Origin: Emmonsiellopsis sp. PD_33
Taxonomy: Eukaryota > Ascomycota > Eurotiomycetes > Onygenales > Ajellomycetaceae
Direction of reading: 5' to 3'
Assembly (NCBI GenBank): GCA_032988165.1
Contig: JANTQF010000291.1
Span: 1 to 45,082, forward strand
Length of the DNA: 45,082 nt
Shown: piece by piece, positions 10,929-20,291 of the stretch
Numbering within the stretch: position 1 is the first letter of the stretch
Layout of the letters: every line of letters begins with the position of its first letter
Program-made: the position numbers and the translations under genes
The notes under the pieces: generated by a model
Told to the model about the DNA's origin: nothing
Seen by the model: the letters and a program-made list of their open reading frames with translations, nothing else
Databases searched by the model: none

Positions 10929-12828
10929 ATGGAATCCTCGAAATCTGTGGATCGCAGCGACGCGCGGCCATCTGATCCTCCCACCGACAGCCACGAGACT
11001 CTGAAATATCAACTTCTTGGGCCCTCTCTTACTAAAGCCGGGCAAAGCTCTGTAGACCAGCAAAAGGTAGGCGACCGTTCCACCATTAGCTATATAGTCT
11101 TTGGACAGCATTGTTGAAATTCATTCCGCCTCTCAGGTGTCGGAAATTATATACAACGCGTCGAAGGGCTCCAAGTTCTTTACACATGAACAGTCCCGAG
11201 ACCAGATCTTGACTGCCAAAATTGAACGCATTCTCGCCCAGAAGAAAAAGCTAGAAGCGCACGATCTTTCGGCGCAAATCCGCCGCGTTGATGAGTATCT
11301 TGCGGAACTGGAGCTGGGGCGCGACCTCTCACAGACTGTTGTACATATTGATTGCGATGCGTTTTTTGCCGCTGTTGAGGAGCTGGACAGGCCCGAACTA
11401 CGGGATTTGCCTATGGCCGTCGGGAAAGGAGTTCTTACAACCTGCAATTACCACGCTAGAAAGTATGGCTGCCGAAGCGGTATGGCAAGCTTCATCGCGA
11501 AAAAGCTCTGTCCAGATCTCATACTTCTGCCTCAAAACTACGAAAAATATACTGCAAAGGCAGAGGAGATTCGTGCTATCCTCGCATTATACGATCCGCA
11601 GTTCCAAAGCGCTAGTATCGATGAAGCATATTTGAATATTACCGACTACTGTTCAGCCAACGAGCTTAACCCCGAGGACGCAGTTCAGAAGTTGCGTAAT
11701 GAGGTCCTGGAGCAAACAAAAGTGACAGTTTCCGCAGGCATCGCACCAAACGCGCGGATAGCCAAAATTTGCTCAAATTGGAACAAGCCAAACGGCCAGT
11801 ACTATGTGCCAAACGACCGTTCAGCCGTCATGAGTTTCATGTCTGACATACCATTACGGAAAGTGAATGGCGTTGGACGCGTTTTCGAAAGGGAGCTTGA
11901 TGCAATAGGGATAAAACATTGTCGCGACATATTTATCCACCGCGGTGTCCTATGTCATCTATTTGGTCAAAAGGCTTATAAATTCCTTATGCAGTGCTAT
12001 TTAGGTCTGGGAAGGACGAGGATAGAACCGGCCGAAGCTTCTGAAAGAAAGAGCGTGGGCACGGAACGCACGTTTGGAGACCTCGCAGGCATGGCCAACC
12101 TACAAGAAAGGCTCCGTGCAACAGCGGTAGACTTGGAAAAAGATATGATCCGTACTGGATATAAGGGCCGAACATTGGTCCTGAAGGTCAAACTTCATAC
12201 GTTTGAAGTATTATCTCGCCAGGTCGTCCCACCCAGGGCCATCTATTTATCGGAGGATCTTTATCGCTACTCCCTCCCAATGCTAATGAAGCTTCAAAAA
12301 GAGAATCCGGATATGAAACTCCGCCTGATGGGACTCCGATGCACCAATTTGGTCAGCACCAAGAAGCCCGATATCAACTTTTTCGGGACGGCAAATCGTG
12401 GTGGACATACTTGTTCAACTTCCGAGCCTCTAGAGCATGCAAAGACTCCACCTGACGAGCAAGAATTCGAGCTTCCAGATAGGTCGGAGACGCTGGAGGA
12501 AGCCGAAGCTTTAGAGAGCGCTATCCGGGAAAGGGAAACTCTGCAAGGGCCGTTCAATAATACTGGCGATCCTATCTCGCAGCCCACATCTGATTTGGAG
12601 CAGCCATTGGAGATGTGGGACTGCCCGATTTGCTTGACGCCGCAGCAGCCTGACAATTCTTCTTTTAACGAGCACCTTGATTTCTGTCTGTCCAGGCAAA
12701 CAATAAAAGAGGCGGTGAGAGGAACCTTGGACGGCCCAACGCCGTCATTAGGTGGAAGCAAGCGAAAAGCACAGTTGGTTGTCGATACAGCAGAAAAAGG
12801 CGGGAGAAAACGGCCGTTTTTTAGCTAG
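10929..12828 (+). CDS. DinB-type translesion DNA polymerase (Pol kappa)
   Basis: Exons 10929-11066 and 11137-12828 join to 609 residues. This Y-family polymerase copies past damaged bases in the nucleus. The N-terminal clasp-like region (LKYQLLGPSLTKAGQ, then VSEIIYNASKGSKFF) is typical of Pol kappa and not of Pol eta. Catalytic acids lie in HIDCDAFFAAVEELDRP (D118, D120) and SIDEAYLNIT (D208, E209). Palm, thumb and little-finger regions follow to about residue 450. A CCHC ubiquitin-binding zinc finger (UBZ4 pattern C542-X2-C545-X13-H559-X3-C563) lies near the C-terminus, where human Pol kappa has two. The protein ends KRPFFS, possibly a degenerate PCNA-binding tail. ATG 10929 has A at -3 and G at +4. 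An in-frame ATG at 10842 would add 29 residues. Confidence 0.92.
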
Positions 12829-13088
12829 CAGACATTTATAAGCCATCCCGACAAAATAGATACGCCATCCCCTTAATATTCGATGCTCGCCATGCAAGAC
12901 TCCTCGCTTAGTCAGATGTTGTTATCGTCACATGATCGCTGGCGCTAGGACTGTTTTGGCCGGTGATGTTTTTGTGATGACGGCAGCATCACGCACTCGT
13001 CGTCGAACCTCCGCTCAACAACAATTGCGTGCCGACTGCGTCTTCACCGCTTCCCAACGCGCCCGGTTACGTTCTGGCTCCGGCCATC

Positions 13089-13187
13089 ATGGTCGCCTCC
13101 CTCTTCGGAGCCCTACGATGTCATAATGCGCGACCAACTTTTGCGCCCGCAGTCCTCGAACCAGTTCTTCACCGCGAAGATGGCCCC
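13089..13187 (+). promoter_or_regulatory. Upstream start codons before the coiled-coil gene
   Basis: ATG 13089 opens an out-of-frame reading that ends at a TGA at 13185-13187, past both candidate starts. ATG 13118 opens a two-codon frame (ATG TCA TAA) whose stop overlaps the ATG at 13126 by one base (sequence ATGTCATAATG). If the transcript includes them they would limit translation or allow stop-restart. Transcript start unknown. Confidence 0.4.
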
Positions 13188-14943
13188 TGAGAAACATCCC
13201 AATGGCCAGCCCACAAAGCCTTTCACCCCGACTATGAGCTCTGTCTTTCGACCCACTAAGAACCCTTTGACCCCCAAACTTGCGGGATATACCCCAATGC
13301 ATACCCCGCACAAAGCCGTGTACACTGAGAGCGGCCCGAGAAATGGCCAGTCACGCCCCGAGGGCTCAACAGCGCCCACAGTTCTAAGCACGAACATAAC
13401 CCCACGATCCGGGCCACGAATATCTCGACGAGATGGCAACTCCTCTCCTGCCGATACCCCGACGACGTCCCAGTGTGCCCCCCGGCTGGGTACCAATCCT
13501 ACAACGCATGGGCCAACCAACGAAGTGATTTCAAGACACGATGGGAATACAGCATCGGGTCCCCGAGTAGCCAGAGCGAAAAGTGTTGTGAATGACAATC
13601 AGCTCCTTACGGCAACTTCTCGACCCCCATCTTCATGCGGAAGTTCCGCTGGTTCGCCCAAGTTCTTCCACGCCTCGTATAACACCGACTCTCGATCCCT
13701 GCCGAAGCAGACACCATCAACTACTTTTCTCTATGCAGATGGTACAACTTCCGAAGATTCCCATCGCGAAGGTCTAAGAGGTGTCGCGTCGTTGGACAGG
13801 ACTCCTCGTCTCAAGTCACCGGAACTCGTTGTTTCATCCAGATCCAAACAGCCCTATACATTGTCTACCCTATCTAAAGATTCGCCTGTGGCCAGACATG
13901 ACCAGACGCCTACAAGCCCTCACCTTTCAACTCCCCCTTCTCAGAGTGCCACCCGGGACTACCCCACCACTAGACCCCATGATAGTCCTCCACTATTAGT
14001 CGATAGCTCCAAACGCTCCTCACACACAAAATCTTCGAGCATGGACGCTTCGCAATATTCGAAGCGTCGAAAGCAAGACCTACTCCCGAACGCCACTGTC
14101 CAACCGTCATTTCCATCAGCCGAAGCCCAATCTTTGATAGGCACAGGAACCCCAGATCTTAGCCCCAGAGTTGTTAGTGTTGGCTCTACAGCTTCTACAG
14201 ATCATCCACTTCGTTCACAAAGCCCAACCAAGGAGGAGGCCCCTCACAATTCCGAGGTCGACAAGATGAATGAGCTGGCGGCAAACGCTCGCCGAGAACG
14301 CAAAGTCCTAGATTTGGAGATTAGTAACTCCTCCCTGTTAGCTATCAACCGTACTTTAGAACGTGAGATGAGAAAACAAAGTGCAGAACTACGCCGCTTC
14401 CGTCGCTTGAGCCGATCTGGCCGCCTGTCCATGACTGACTCCTTCCGCGCCGCTTCTGGAGGAACCCTTTCTATTGTTAGTGAGACCGAAGACGCCCGTA
14501 GCGAGACGTCATTTGGGGACTCGAACGAAGAACTTTCCGATCCCAGTGACGACGAATCTACCTTGTCCGATGGCCACACTTCCACCCCCGATAGCATAGC
14601 TGGGGAAGACCCGAAACATCAAACGCGCGACGAAAAACGGTTCATGATTGATTTAGCGAAGCATCAACAGCTCCTAGTCGACAGCCAGAAATTGAATCAA
14701 ACCATCAAACGCTGCTTAGGATGGACTGAAAGTTTGATTCAGGAGGGCAAAAAGGCGCTTGAGTATCATGTTCACGTCAGCGACGTCGATATTGGTGGCC
14801 GGGTTCTAGCCCCTGACGAAATAGATGGGGTCGAGACAGAAGGCAGACGAGCCCTTTTAAGCCCTACCATCGGGGTTGCCGAGCTATTTACCCCGCCGAT
14901 AGAAGAAGGCCCTATCGCGACTGGGGTCACCCTGCACGACTGA
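13126..14943 (+). CDS. Ser/Thr/Pro-rich coiled-coil protein, function unknown
   Basis: A single open exon encodes 605 residues. About 1-370 is low-complexity and rich in Ser, Thr and Pro with many SP/TP sites (candidate kinase sites). About 380-435 is strongly helical (DKMNELAANARRERKVLDLE and a following heptad-like run) and probably forms a coiled coil. An acidic Ser-rich stretch (about 460-500) and a second helical part (about 505-550) follow. I do not recognise a family; a structural, cytoskeletal or nuclear adaptor is only a guess. ATG 13180 (MAPEKHPNG) has better start context (A at -3, G at +4) and may be the true start. Two short upstream ATGs precede it. No intron is needed. Confidence 0.75.
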   Translation: MRDQLLRPQSSNQFFTAKMAPEKHPNGQPTKPFTPTMSSVFRPTKNPLTPKLAGYTPMHTPHKAVYTESGPRNGQSRPEGSTAPTVLSTNITPRSGPRISRRDGNSSPADTPTTSQCAPRLGTNPTTHGPTNEVISRHDGNTASGPRVARAKSVVNDNQLLTATSRPPSSCGSSAGSPKFFHASYNTDSRSLPKQTPSTTFLYADGTTSEDSHREGLRGVASLDRTPRLKSPELVVSSRSKQPYTLSTLSKDSPVARHDQTPTSPHLSTPPSQSATRDYPTTRPHDSPPLLVDSSKRSSHTKSSSMDASQYSKRRKQDLLPNATVQPSFPSAEAQSLIGTGTPDLSPRVVSVGSTASTDHPLRSQSPTKEEAPHNSEVDKMNELAANARRERKVLDLEISNSSLLAINRTLEREMRKQSAELRRFRRLSRSGRLSMTDSFRAASGGTLSIVSETEDARSETSFGDSNEELSDPSDDESTLSDGHTSTPDSIAGEDPKHQTRDEKRFMIDLAKHQQLLVDSQKLNQTIKRCLGWTESLIQEGKKALEYHVHVSDVDIGGRVLAPDEIDGVETEGRRALLSPTIGVAELFTPPIEEGPIATGVTLHD

Positions 14944-15471
14944 ACCCTCATTTGTTTACATTTTCCTTTTTTATCCAGCTCACTTAGACATATACTTGAT
15001 TTTTCTTTTGTCCATATCAATGCTCCTAACGGTGACATGGCTGCATTGCGCCGCCCCACTATGCTTTACGTTTCAGTGTTTACTATGGCGTTTGTTTGGG
15101 CATGCTTTTGGATTTTGGATAATCCTGTTTGGTGGTACATTAGCGCAAGCACATATCTCTCCGCTCCAGTGATACCCGTAACTATTGTCAGTTTCAAATA
15201 AGAATTTTGTGTTTATCTTTCTGCACTGAATTTCTCTTTATTAATTGAGCTCGATTCTTTCTACCTACAGTACATCTCGCCTGAATCGCAAAAAGGCCAA
15301 AAAAAGGGGGGGAGCAGGGGAAGGAGGATATATCTCTAACATTGCAAAAATAAAAAAAGAGAAAGAAAACCAGGGGAAAGAGGGTGTGAAAAACGATAAA
15401 CAAGCATCACCCATTAACAATTCATATTACGCTCGCGACGATCCTGAGATTTCGGAGACGTTCTGCGTTGC
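14944..15471. terminator. Convergent 3' regions of the coiled-coil and DnaJ genes
   Basis: About 530 bp between two converging stop codons. It contains T-rich stretches (14950-15010) and an A-rich, purine-dominated stretch at 15290-15370. It is probably two 3' untranslated regions; no gene seen. Confidence 0.4.
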
Positions 15472-17203
15472 TTATGAGGGCACCGAGCTCTCCGCGGAAG
15501 ATTCTGTCTTGGGTCTTTTACCCTCCTTCTTTTTCTCGCCCTTGGTTTTCTTAGCCGTGGCCTCAGCCATTAATTGTTCAAAGGCCATGTAATCGCCCTC
15601 CTCTTCGGGATTCCGCTGGGCCTAGATTAAACCCATCAGTTAGCGCAGGTCTATAACCTGATTGACATGAGGCGGGAACATACCTGCTGATATATCCTAC
15701 CACTAAGAATAAGGGCATGAGCACGCTCAATCCGCTTCTCCAACTTCACCGACTTGTCGTTCAAGAGTTTATCACAGACGTCACGGAGCACCCCCTGAAT
15801 TTCAAATTTACTACCGCGCCACGCCGCAGCCAGCATCTTGCCAGTCACAATCTTCGCATGTTCGGCCTTCTTCTCATCCGTCCATTCCTCGCCGCCACGT
15901 TCCTCGAGTTCAGCCATCTGCTCTACGCTCATCTGCGCATCGATCATCGTGGACACGGTGTGCCAGGTCTCCTTCGCCAATGTTCCCTTATCCTTGAGCC
16001 TCGACCAGAAACCAGAGATACCGAGAAATTTCTGGGACTTGATGAAGGAGGTGGCCTTTTGGATATAGGTCGTACCAATGGCATGGAGGATTTCGAGACC
16101 GAAGGATTCGATCTTCAGGTTCTCGACTTCCAAACGGGTTTTCTCTTCAAACGCGTGCGTCACGTCTGCGCCCATGTCTGTTTCAGTCCAGATGCTAATA
16201 CGATCGATAAGTTTTTGGGCCAGAGTGTCGATCCGTTCCTCCCGCTGCTTCCTTCGTTCCATCTCGAAAGCGGCCAGTCGTTCTCTCTGCTCCCTTGTGA
16301 GGCCCTTTTTCTTCTCCTTTTTCCGCAACTCCTTCTCTTCTGCTGAAATGCCAGCAGCATCCATTCTCATATCCTCGTCTGATTTGTCCATGAGTGCGTG
16401 CTGGCCCAAATAGCGACGAGGGGTGCTAGTGCCGGAGCTAGGACCGGACGGCATTTCCGAAGTGGGAACCTTTAGGTCCGGCACTCCCTGGGGTTGTTTG
16501 TTGTCCGATGAGTAAGGAGGTAGGCCAGGAGAGGGCTTCGAAGAATCTTCGACGCCGCTCTTCTCAGGTGTGGGTTTCTGAGCGGCAGGCTCCTCGTCGT
16601 GTACGTTCAGTTTAGTCTTGGTGGCTTCAGCCAGGTCCTCATCTTCCTCCTCGCCCTCTTGCATCGTGATATCCATAGTCTGGGTAATGTCCTTCATCAG
16701 GGAGATTTCACCGATCAGGTCGACAAAGGCGCCGCCCCCAAAGATCATACTGAAAAATTCGGCGGGGTCCTCTGCAATATTGTTAGGTGTGGATACAAGA
16801 CGCTGCGAGGTCTGAAAATACTAACCGAATCCGCTATCGGGAACGGCATGGTCCTTTCCGAATTTGTCGTATTGTTTCCGTAGCTGTTCATTACTTAGAA
16901 CCTGGTAGGCTTCTCCGATCTGTGGAATATTTCGGTTGTTAGAAGAGGCGGTAGGACAACGGGAGGGGGTTCGGAGGGCCAAAGTACCGCTTGGAATCGT
17001 GCGTGGGCGGTTTCGTCACCCGGGTTTTTATCTATTGCGACGGTGTTAGATATGGTGGGGTCGGAGCAAACAAAGGGGGGGGGAGGGGGTTACCGACCTG
17101 GATGAGTAGTGATGGCCAATTTTCTATAAGCCTTCTTGATTTCTAGTTCGGTGGCAGTGGTGGGGACGCCGAGGGCGTCGTAGTAGGTGGTATCAGCCAC
17201 CAT
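15472..17203 (-). CDS. J-domain co-chaperone with DnaJ-X domain (Caj1/Djp1-like)
   Basis: Five minus-strand exons (17203-17098, 17031-16988, 16919-16826, 16771-15684, 15621-15472) give 493 residues. The J domain is at about 5-70, with YYDALGVP, helix II KKAYRKLA and the HPD triad (34-36) that stimulates Hsp70 ATPase. A Gly-Phe-poor acidic and Ser/Pro-rich linker (about 110-200) precedes a Lys/Glu-rich helix (KKEKKKGLTREQRERLAAFE) and a DnaJ-X domain (about 230-420, with FLGISGFWSRLKDKG and KMLAAAWRGSKFEIQGVLRD). Yeast relatives with this architecture include Caj1 and the peroxisome-import factor Djp1; I cannot tell which role applies. The C-terminal tail is Lys-rich. Divergent with erg9. Confidence 0.92.
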
Positions 17204-17950
17204 AGTGGAAGCACCAGTGGCAGAGGAACCGGGGGGGGTCGGGTGGGAAAACAGGCGCACAGCGGTGCTGGGCAGCGGGAAAACAAAGGCTCTATAGGAG
17301 AAAAGAGAAGTAAACGCGGCAAAAACAATGGCAGGAAGCTAAGGCCCGGGGGCAGTGGATATCGAAGCGGGCGACAGAACCAAGGGCGGGGGCGGGGAGT
17401 TGGGATGAAGTTGGAGTTGATGCACGTTGCCGCCGCCAGAATAATTTTGCGGCGATGTCATCCTGCGCGGCTGCCTCGGTGCCAAGCCTGCAAACAGCGC
17501 AAACAGGGCAAGGCGGCCTGACTAAGCGTCATGTGATGCGTGTCATGTGACCCTTTACGTAATCGCCACGTGATCTGGGCGGACCCTGGTTGAGTCGACG
17601 TCGCCTTAACCGGGACTTTTCCCGATTGGGCCGATGAGATCTTCCGGCGCCGCCCGGAACAAAGCTTGTCCGCGCAGTCCGCCAATCAGCGCGCGCGGCC
17701 ACAGCTCCCTGCCGGCCAGTTCTCCCTTTTTTCTCCCACAGCTTTTCCTCCGCCTCGACCCTTCCCCCATCCACACATCCATCCTCCTCCTCCAATTCCC
17801 CGCCCCCGGACTCTATCTTCTCCTCTCTCCTCTCCTCTTCTCTCCTCTCCTCTCCTCTCCAACTGCTATCCTGCTATCACTCTTCCTTTTAGCTATCTCC
17901 CTTCTCCCAATCGAACTATCCTCCCGTCTCCCAATCCAACTACCGCCACC
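17204..17950. promoter_or_regulatory. Divergent promoter region dnaJ / erg9 with E-box-like elements
   Basis: 747 bp separate the two start codons. TCATGTGA occurs twice (17529-17536 and 17543-17550), and CACGTG lies at 17567-17572. Such E-box-like sites are bound by bHLH factors, the class that includes the fungal sterol regulator SrbA/SREBP. ERG9 is a sterol gene, so the link is reasonable but untested. The 200 bp before erg9 are pyrimidine-rich, as in many fungal promoters and leaders. Confidence 0.45.
17814..17862 (+). repeat. CTCTC-type pyrimidine repeat in the erg9 leader
   Basis: Nearly pure C/T sequence built from repeated TCTCC/CTCTC units, ending about 90 bp before the erg9 ATG. 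Probably a core-promoter or 5'-leader pyrimidine tract. Confidence 0.7.
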
Positions 17951-19555
17951 ATGGTCGGTCTCTCAGCCCCCATATATTACCTCTTCCACCCCCAGGAGCT
18001 GAGATCCATCATCCAATGGTAGAGTCCTCTTGTCCCCTCCAATTGCGCCCTGTTCCATATGCTGATACATTCCATGTAGGAAAGTTTGGCATAACCCGGT
18101 GCACGAGAGAATTGAGAGCAAGGAAACGGAGACTCAGAAGAAATGCTTCCATTTCTTGAAACTCACCAGCAGAAGCTTCAGCTCCGTCATCCTGGAGCTC
18201 CACCCAGAACTCCTGCTCCCTGTCGCCGTCTTCTACCTGATCCTGCGTGGCCTGGATACCATCGAAGATGACACCTCTATTCCCCTAAGCAAGAAAGAGC
18301 CTCTGCTTCGAGACTTCTACAACGTTCTTGAGAAGGATGGCTGGACCTTTGATGGAAATCGCCCCGAGGAGAAAGACCGGGAGCTGCTGGTCCAGTTCGA
18401 TAACGTCATCACCGAATTCAAAAACATGAAGCCTGCCTATCAAACAATCATAAAGGACATCACCCAAAAAATGGGTAACGGGATGGCCGACTACTGCCGC
18501 AAGGCAGAGCTGGAAACTGCCAAAGTCAAGACAATTGAAGAATACGACCTTTACTGTTATTATGTTGCTGGTCTGGTCGGTGAGGGGTGCACCCGTCTGT
18601 TCGTTGAAGCAGGGTTTGCCAACCCAGCGCTTCTGAAACGCCCTGAGCTCTACATCTCCATGGGTTTGTTTTTGCAAAAGACAAACATCATCCGTGATGT
18701 CAAGGAAGACCACGTTGACAACCGCAGCTTTTGGCCAAAGGAGATCTGGTCAAAGCATGTTGACGATTTCGAAGATCTGTTCAAACCCGAGCATCGGGAA
18801 GCTGCCTTGAACTGCAATGCTGAAATGATTCTCAATGCACTCAATCATGCAGATGAGTGTATTTTCTTCCTTGCTGGGCTGAAAGAACAGAGCGTCTTCA
18901 ATTTCTGTGCAATCCCGCAGTCAATGGCGATTGCAACACTCGAGCTATGTTTCCGCAATCCAGCAATGCTCGAGAGGAATATCAAGATCACAAAAGGCGA
19001 AGCCTGCCAGTTGATGTTCGAGTCTACCCAAAACGTTCGGGCCATCTGCGATGTCTTCCGGCGATACACGCGTAAGGTTCATAAGAAGAATACCCCGAAG
19101 GACCCTAGTTTCTTGAAGATCAGCGCCACCTGCGGCAAGGTTAGTTATCTCCACTTGTCTATGCTAGGTCTTTTATTGATGTTCCGCCAATCTCCTAGAT
19201 CGAAACGTTTATTGAATCTATCTTCCCTTCGCAAACGGCTGAGCAGGCCCAGCAAAATACTAAGCATGAGAAGACGTCTGAAGAGGTTGAACAGGCCAGG
19301 CTCGATGCCGAGGCCCGAAGCGACACGATGTATATAATGATTGCCCTCTTTGGTATCCTGATGGTTGTTACGGTTATTATGGTAAGTTCTGGGTTTTCTA
19401 TATATGGCTGAACCCACTTATATGCCAATCTAACCCGTCTATAGCTCTTCGCCGCGTGGATGCTGGGTGCTCGCTTTGATCTTGCTTTCGAGCAACTCAA
19501 GCAAGGGAACTTCCGCCCGCCACAACACTCTGTTCTTCCCAAGGAGGAGCTGTAA
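17951..19555 (+). CDS. erg9: Squalene synthase (farnesyl-diphosphate farnesyltransferase)
   Basis: Four exons (17951-18018, 18080-19139, 19199-19381, 19445-19555) give 473 residues, the usual fungal length. The enzyme joins two farnesyl diphosphates and reduces the product to squalene with NADPH, the first committed sterol step, at the endoplasmic reticulum. Seen: KLTSRSFSSVI (about 50-60), the first Asp-rich motif DTIED (82-86), the YCYYVAGLVG block, the second Asp-rich motif DVKED (229-233) in NIIRDVKED, and the NFCAIPQSMAIATL block. A C-terminal hydrophobic anchor (MIALFGILMVVTVIMLFAAW) is interrupted by the last intron. The start context GCCACCATGG is close to ideal. Divergent with the DnaJ gene. 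Confidence 0.97.
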
Positions 19556-20163
19556 GATATGACGAACATGACCATTCTTTTCCCCCCTGTCGCACGGTTT
19601 CCATTCTCCTGTGCCATATATTACTTAATATTACCATCATAATCCACTGGTTTCCCGCCCCTTAGCCTGCCCTCCGTGTAATCTTTGGCCGGATGGGCGG
19701 TCATAATTGTCTTGGCCATTTGATTCAAACCCCGCCCTCCTGTCGTTGTTCCTAGCACGGATGTCAAATTACAATTCAGTCCTTTCCCCCGGCTGTGGTT
19801 GTGCCGAAGATGTGCTTATATAGACGCGCTGTCACATAGCAATGTGGCAGATCTGCCAGATGTACTCGGTACTTGTCCCACTGCTCCTTGGGTTTCCTTT
19901 GCGGCAGAATGGCATTTACCCATTGAAAATCTAGCGACATCTCGCGCAGACTAGTTAATATAATATTGTTATTTTCCCTCCAAGCTAGACGCGTCCCTCC
20001 CGTAGAAATACTTACGCCTCGACGACTCTGTAACCTCCGCGCTGGGTTTGTCATTCTCCGGATGTTTGCGTAGAATTGTTGGCGCTTCCCCGCATATTGG
20101 AGCTCGGCACCTGCTGGTTGGCTGCACGGACCCCAGCACTTTTTCCCCAGAGCCGCCTCCACA

Positions 20164-20190
20164 ACCTCCAACCTCCGACCTCCAACCTCC
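20164..20190 (+). repeat. ACCTCC tandem repeat, period 7
   Basis: Four copies of ACCTCC spaced by one base lie about 100 bp upstream of the Zn2Cys6 start codon, probably in its promoter or leader. Confidence 0.75.
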
Positions 20191-20291
20191 AACTTGCAAC
20201 TAACCAGTCCTCTCTGCGCCGAGCATGTCGTCTGTCCCTCTGGTTCTTTCGCTCTGCCTTGCTGCAATGAGATCCTAGCGGGCCTTGCGCC

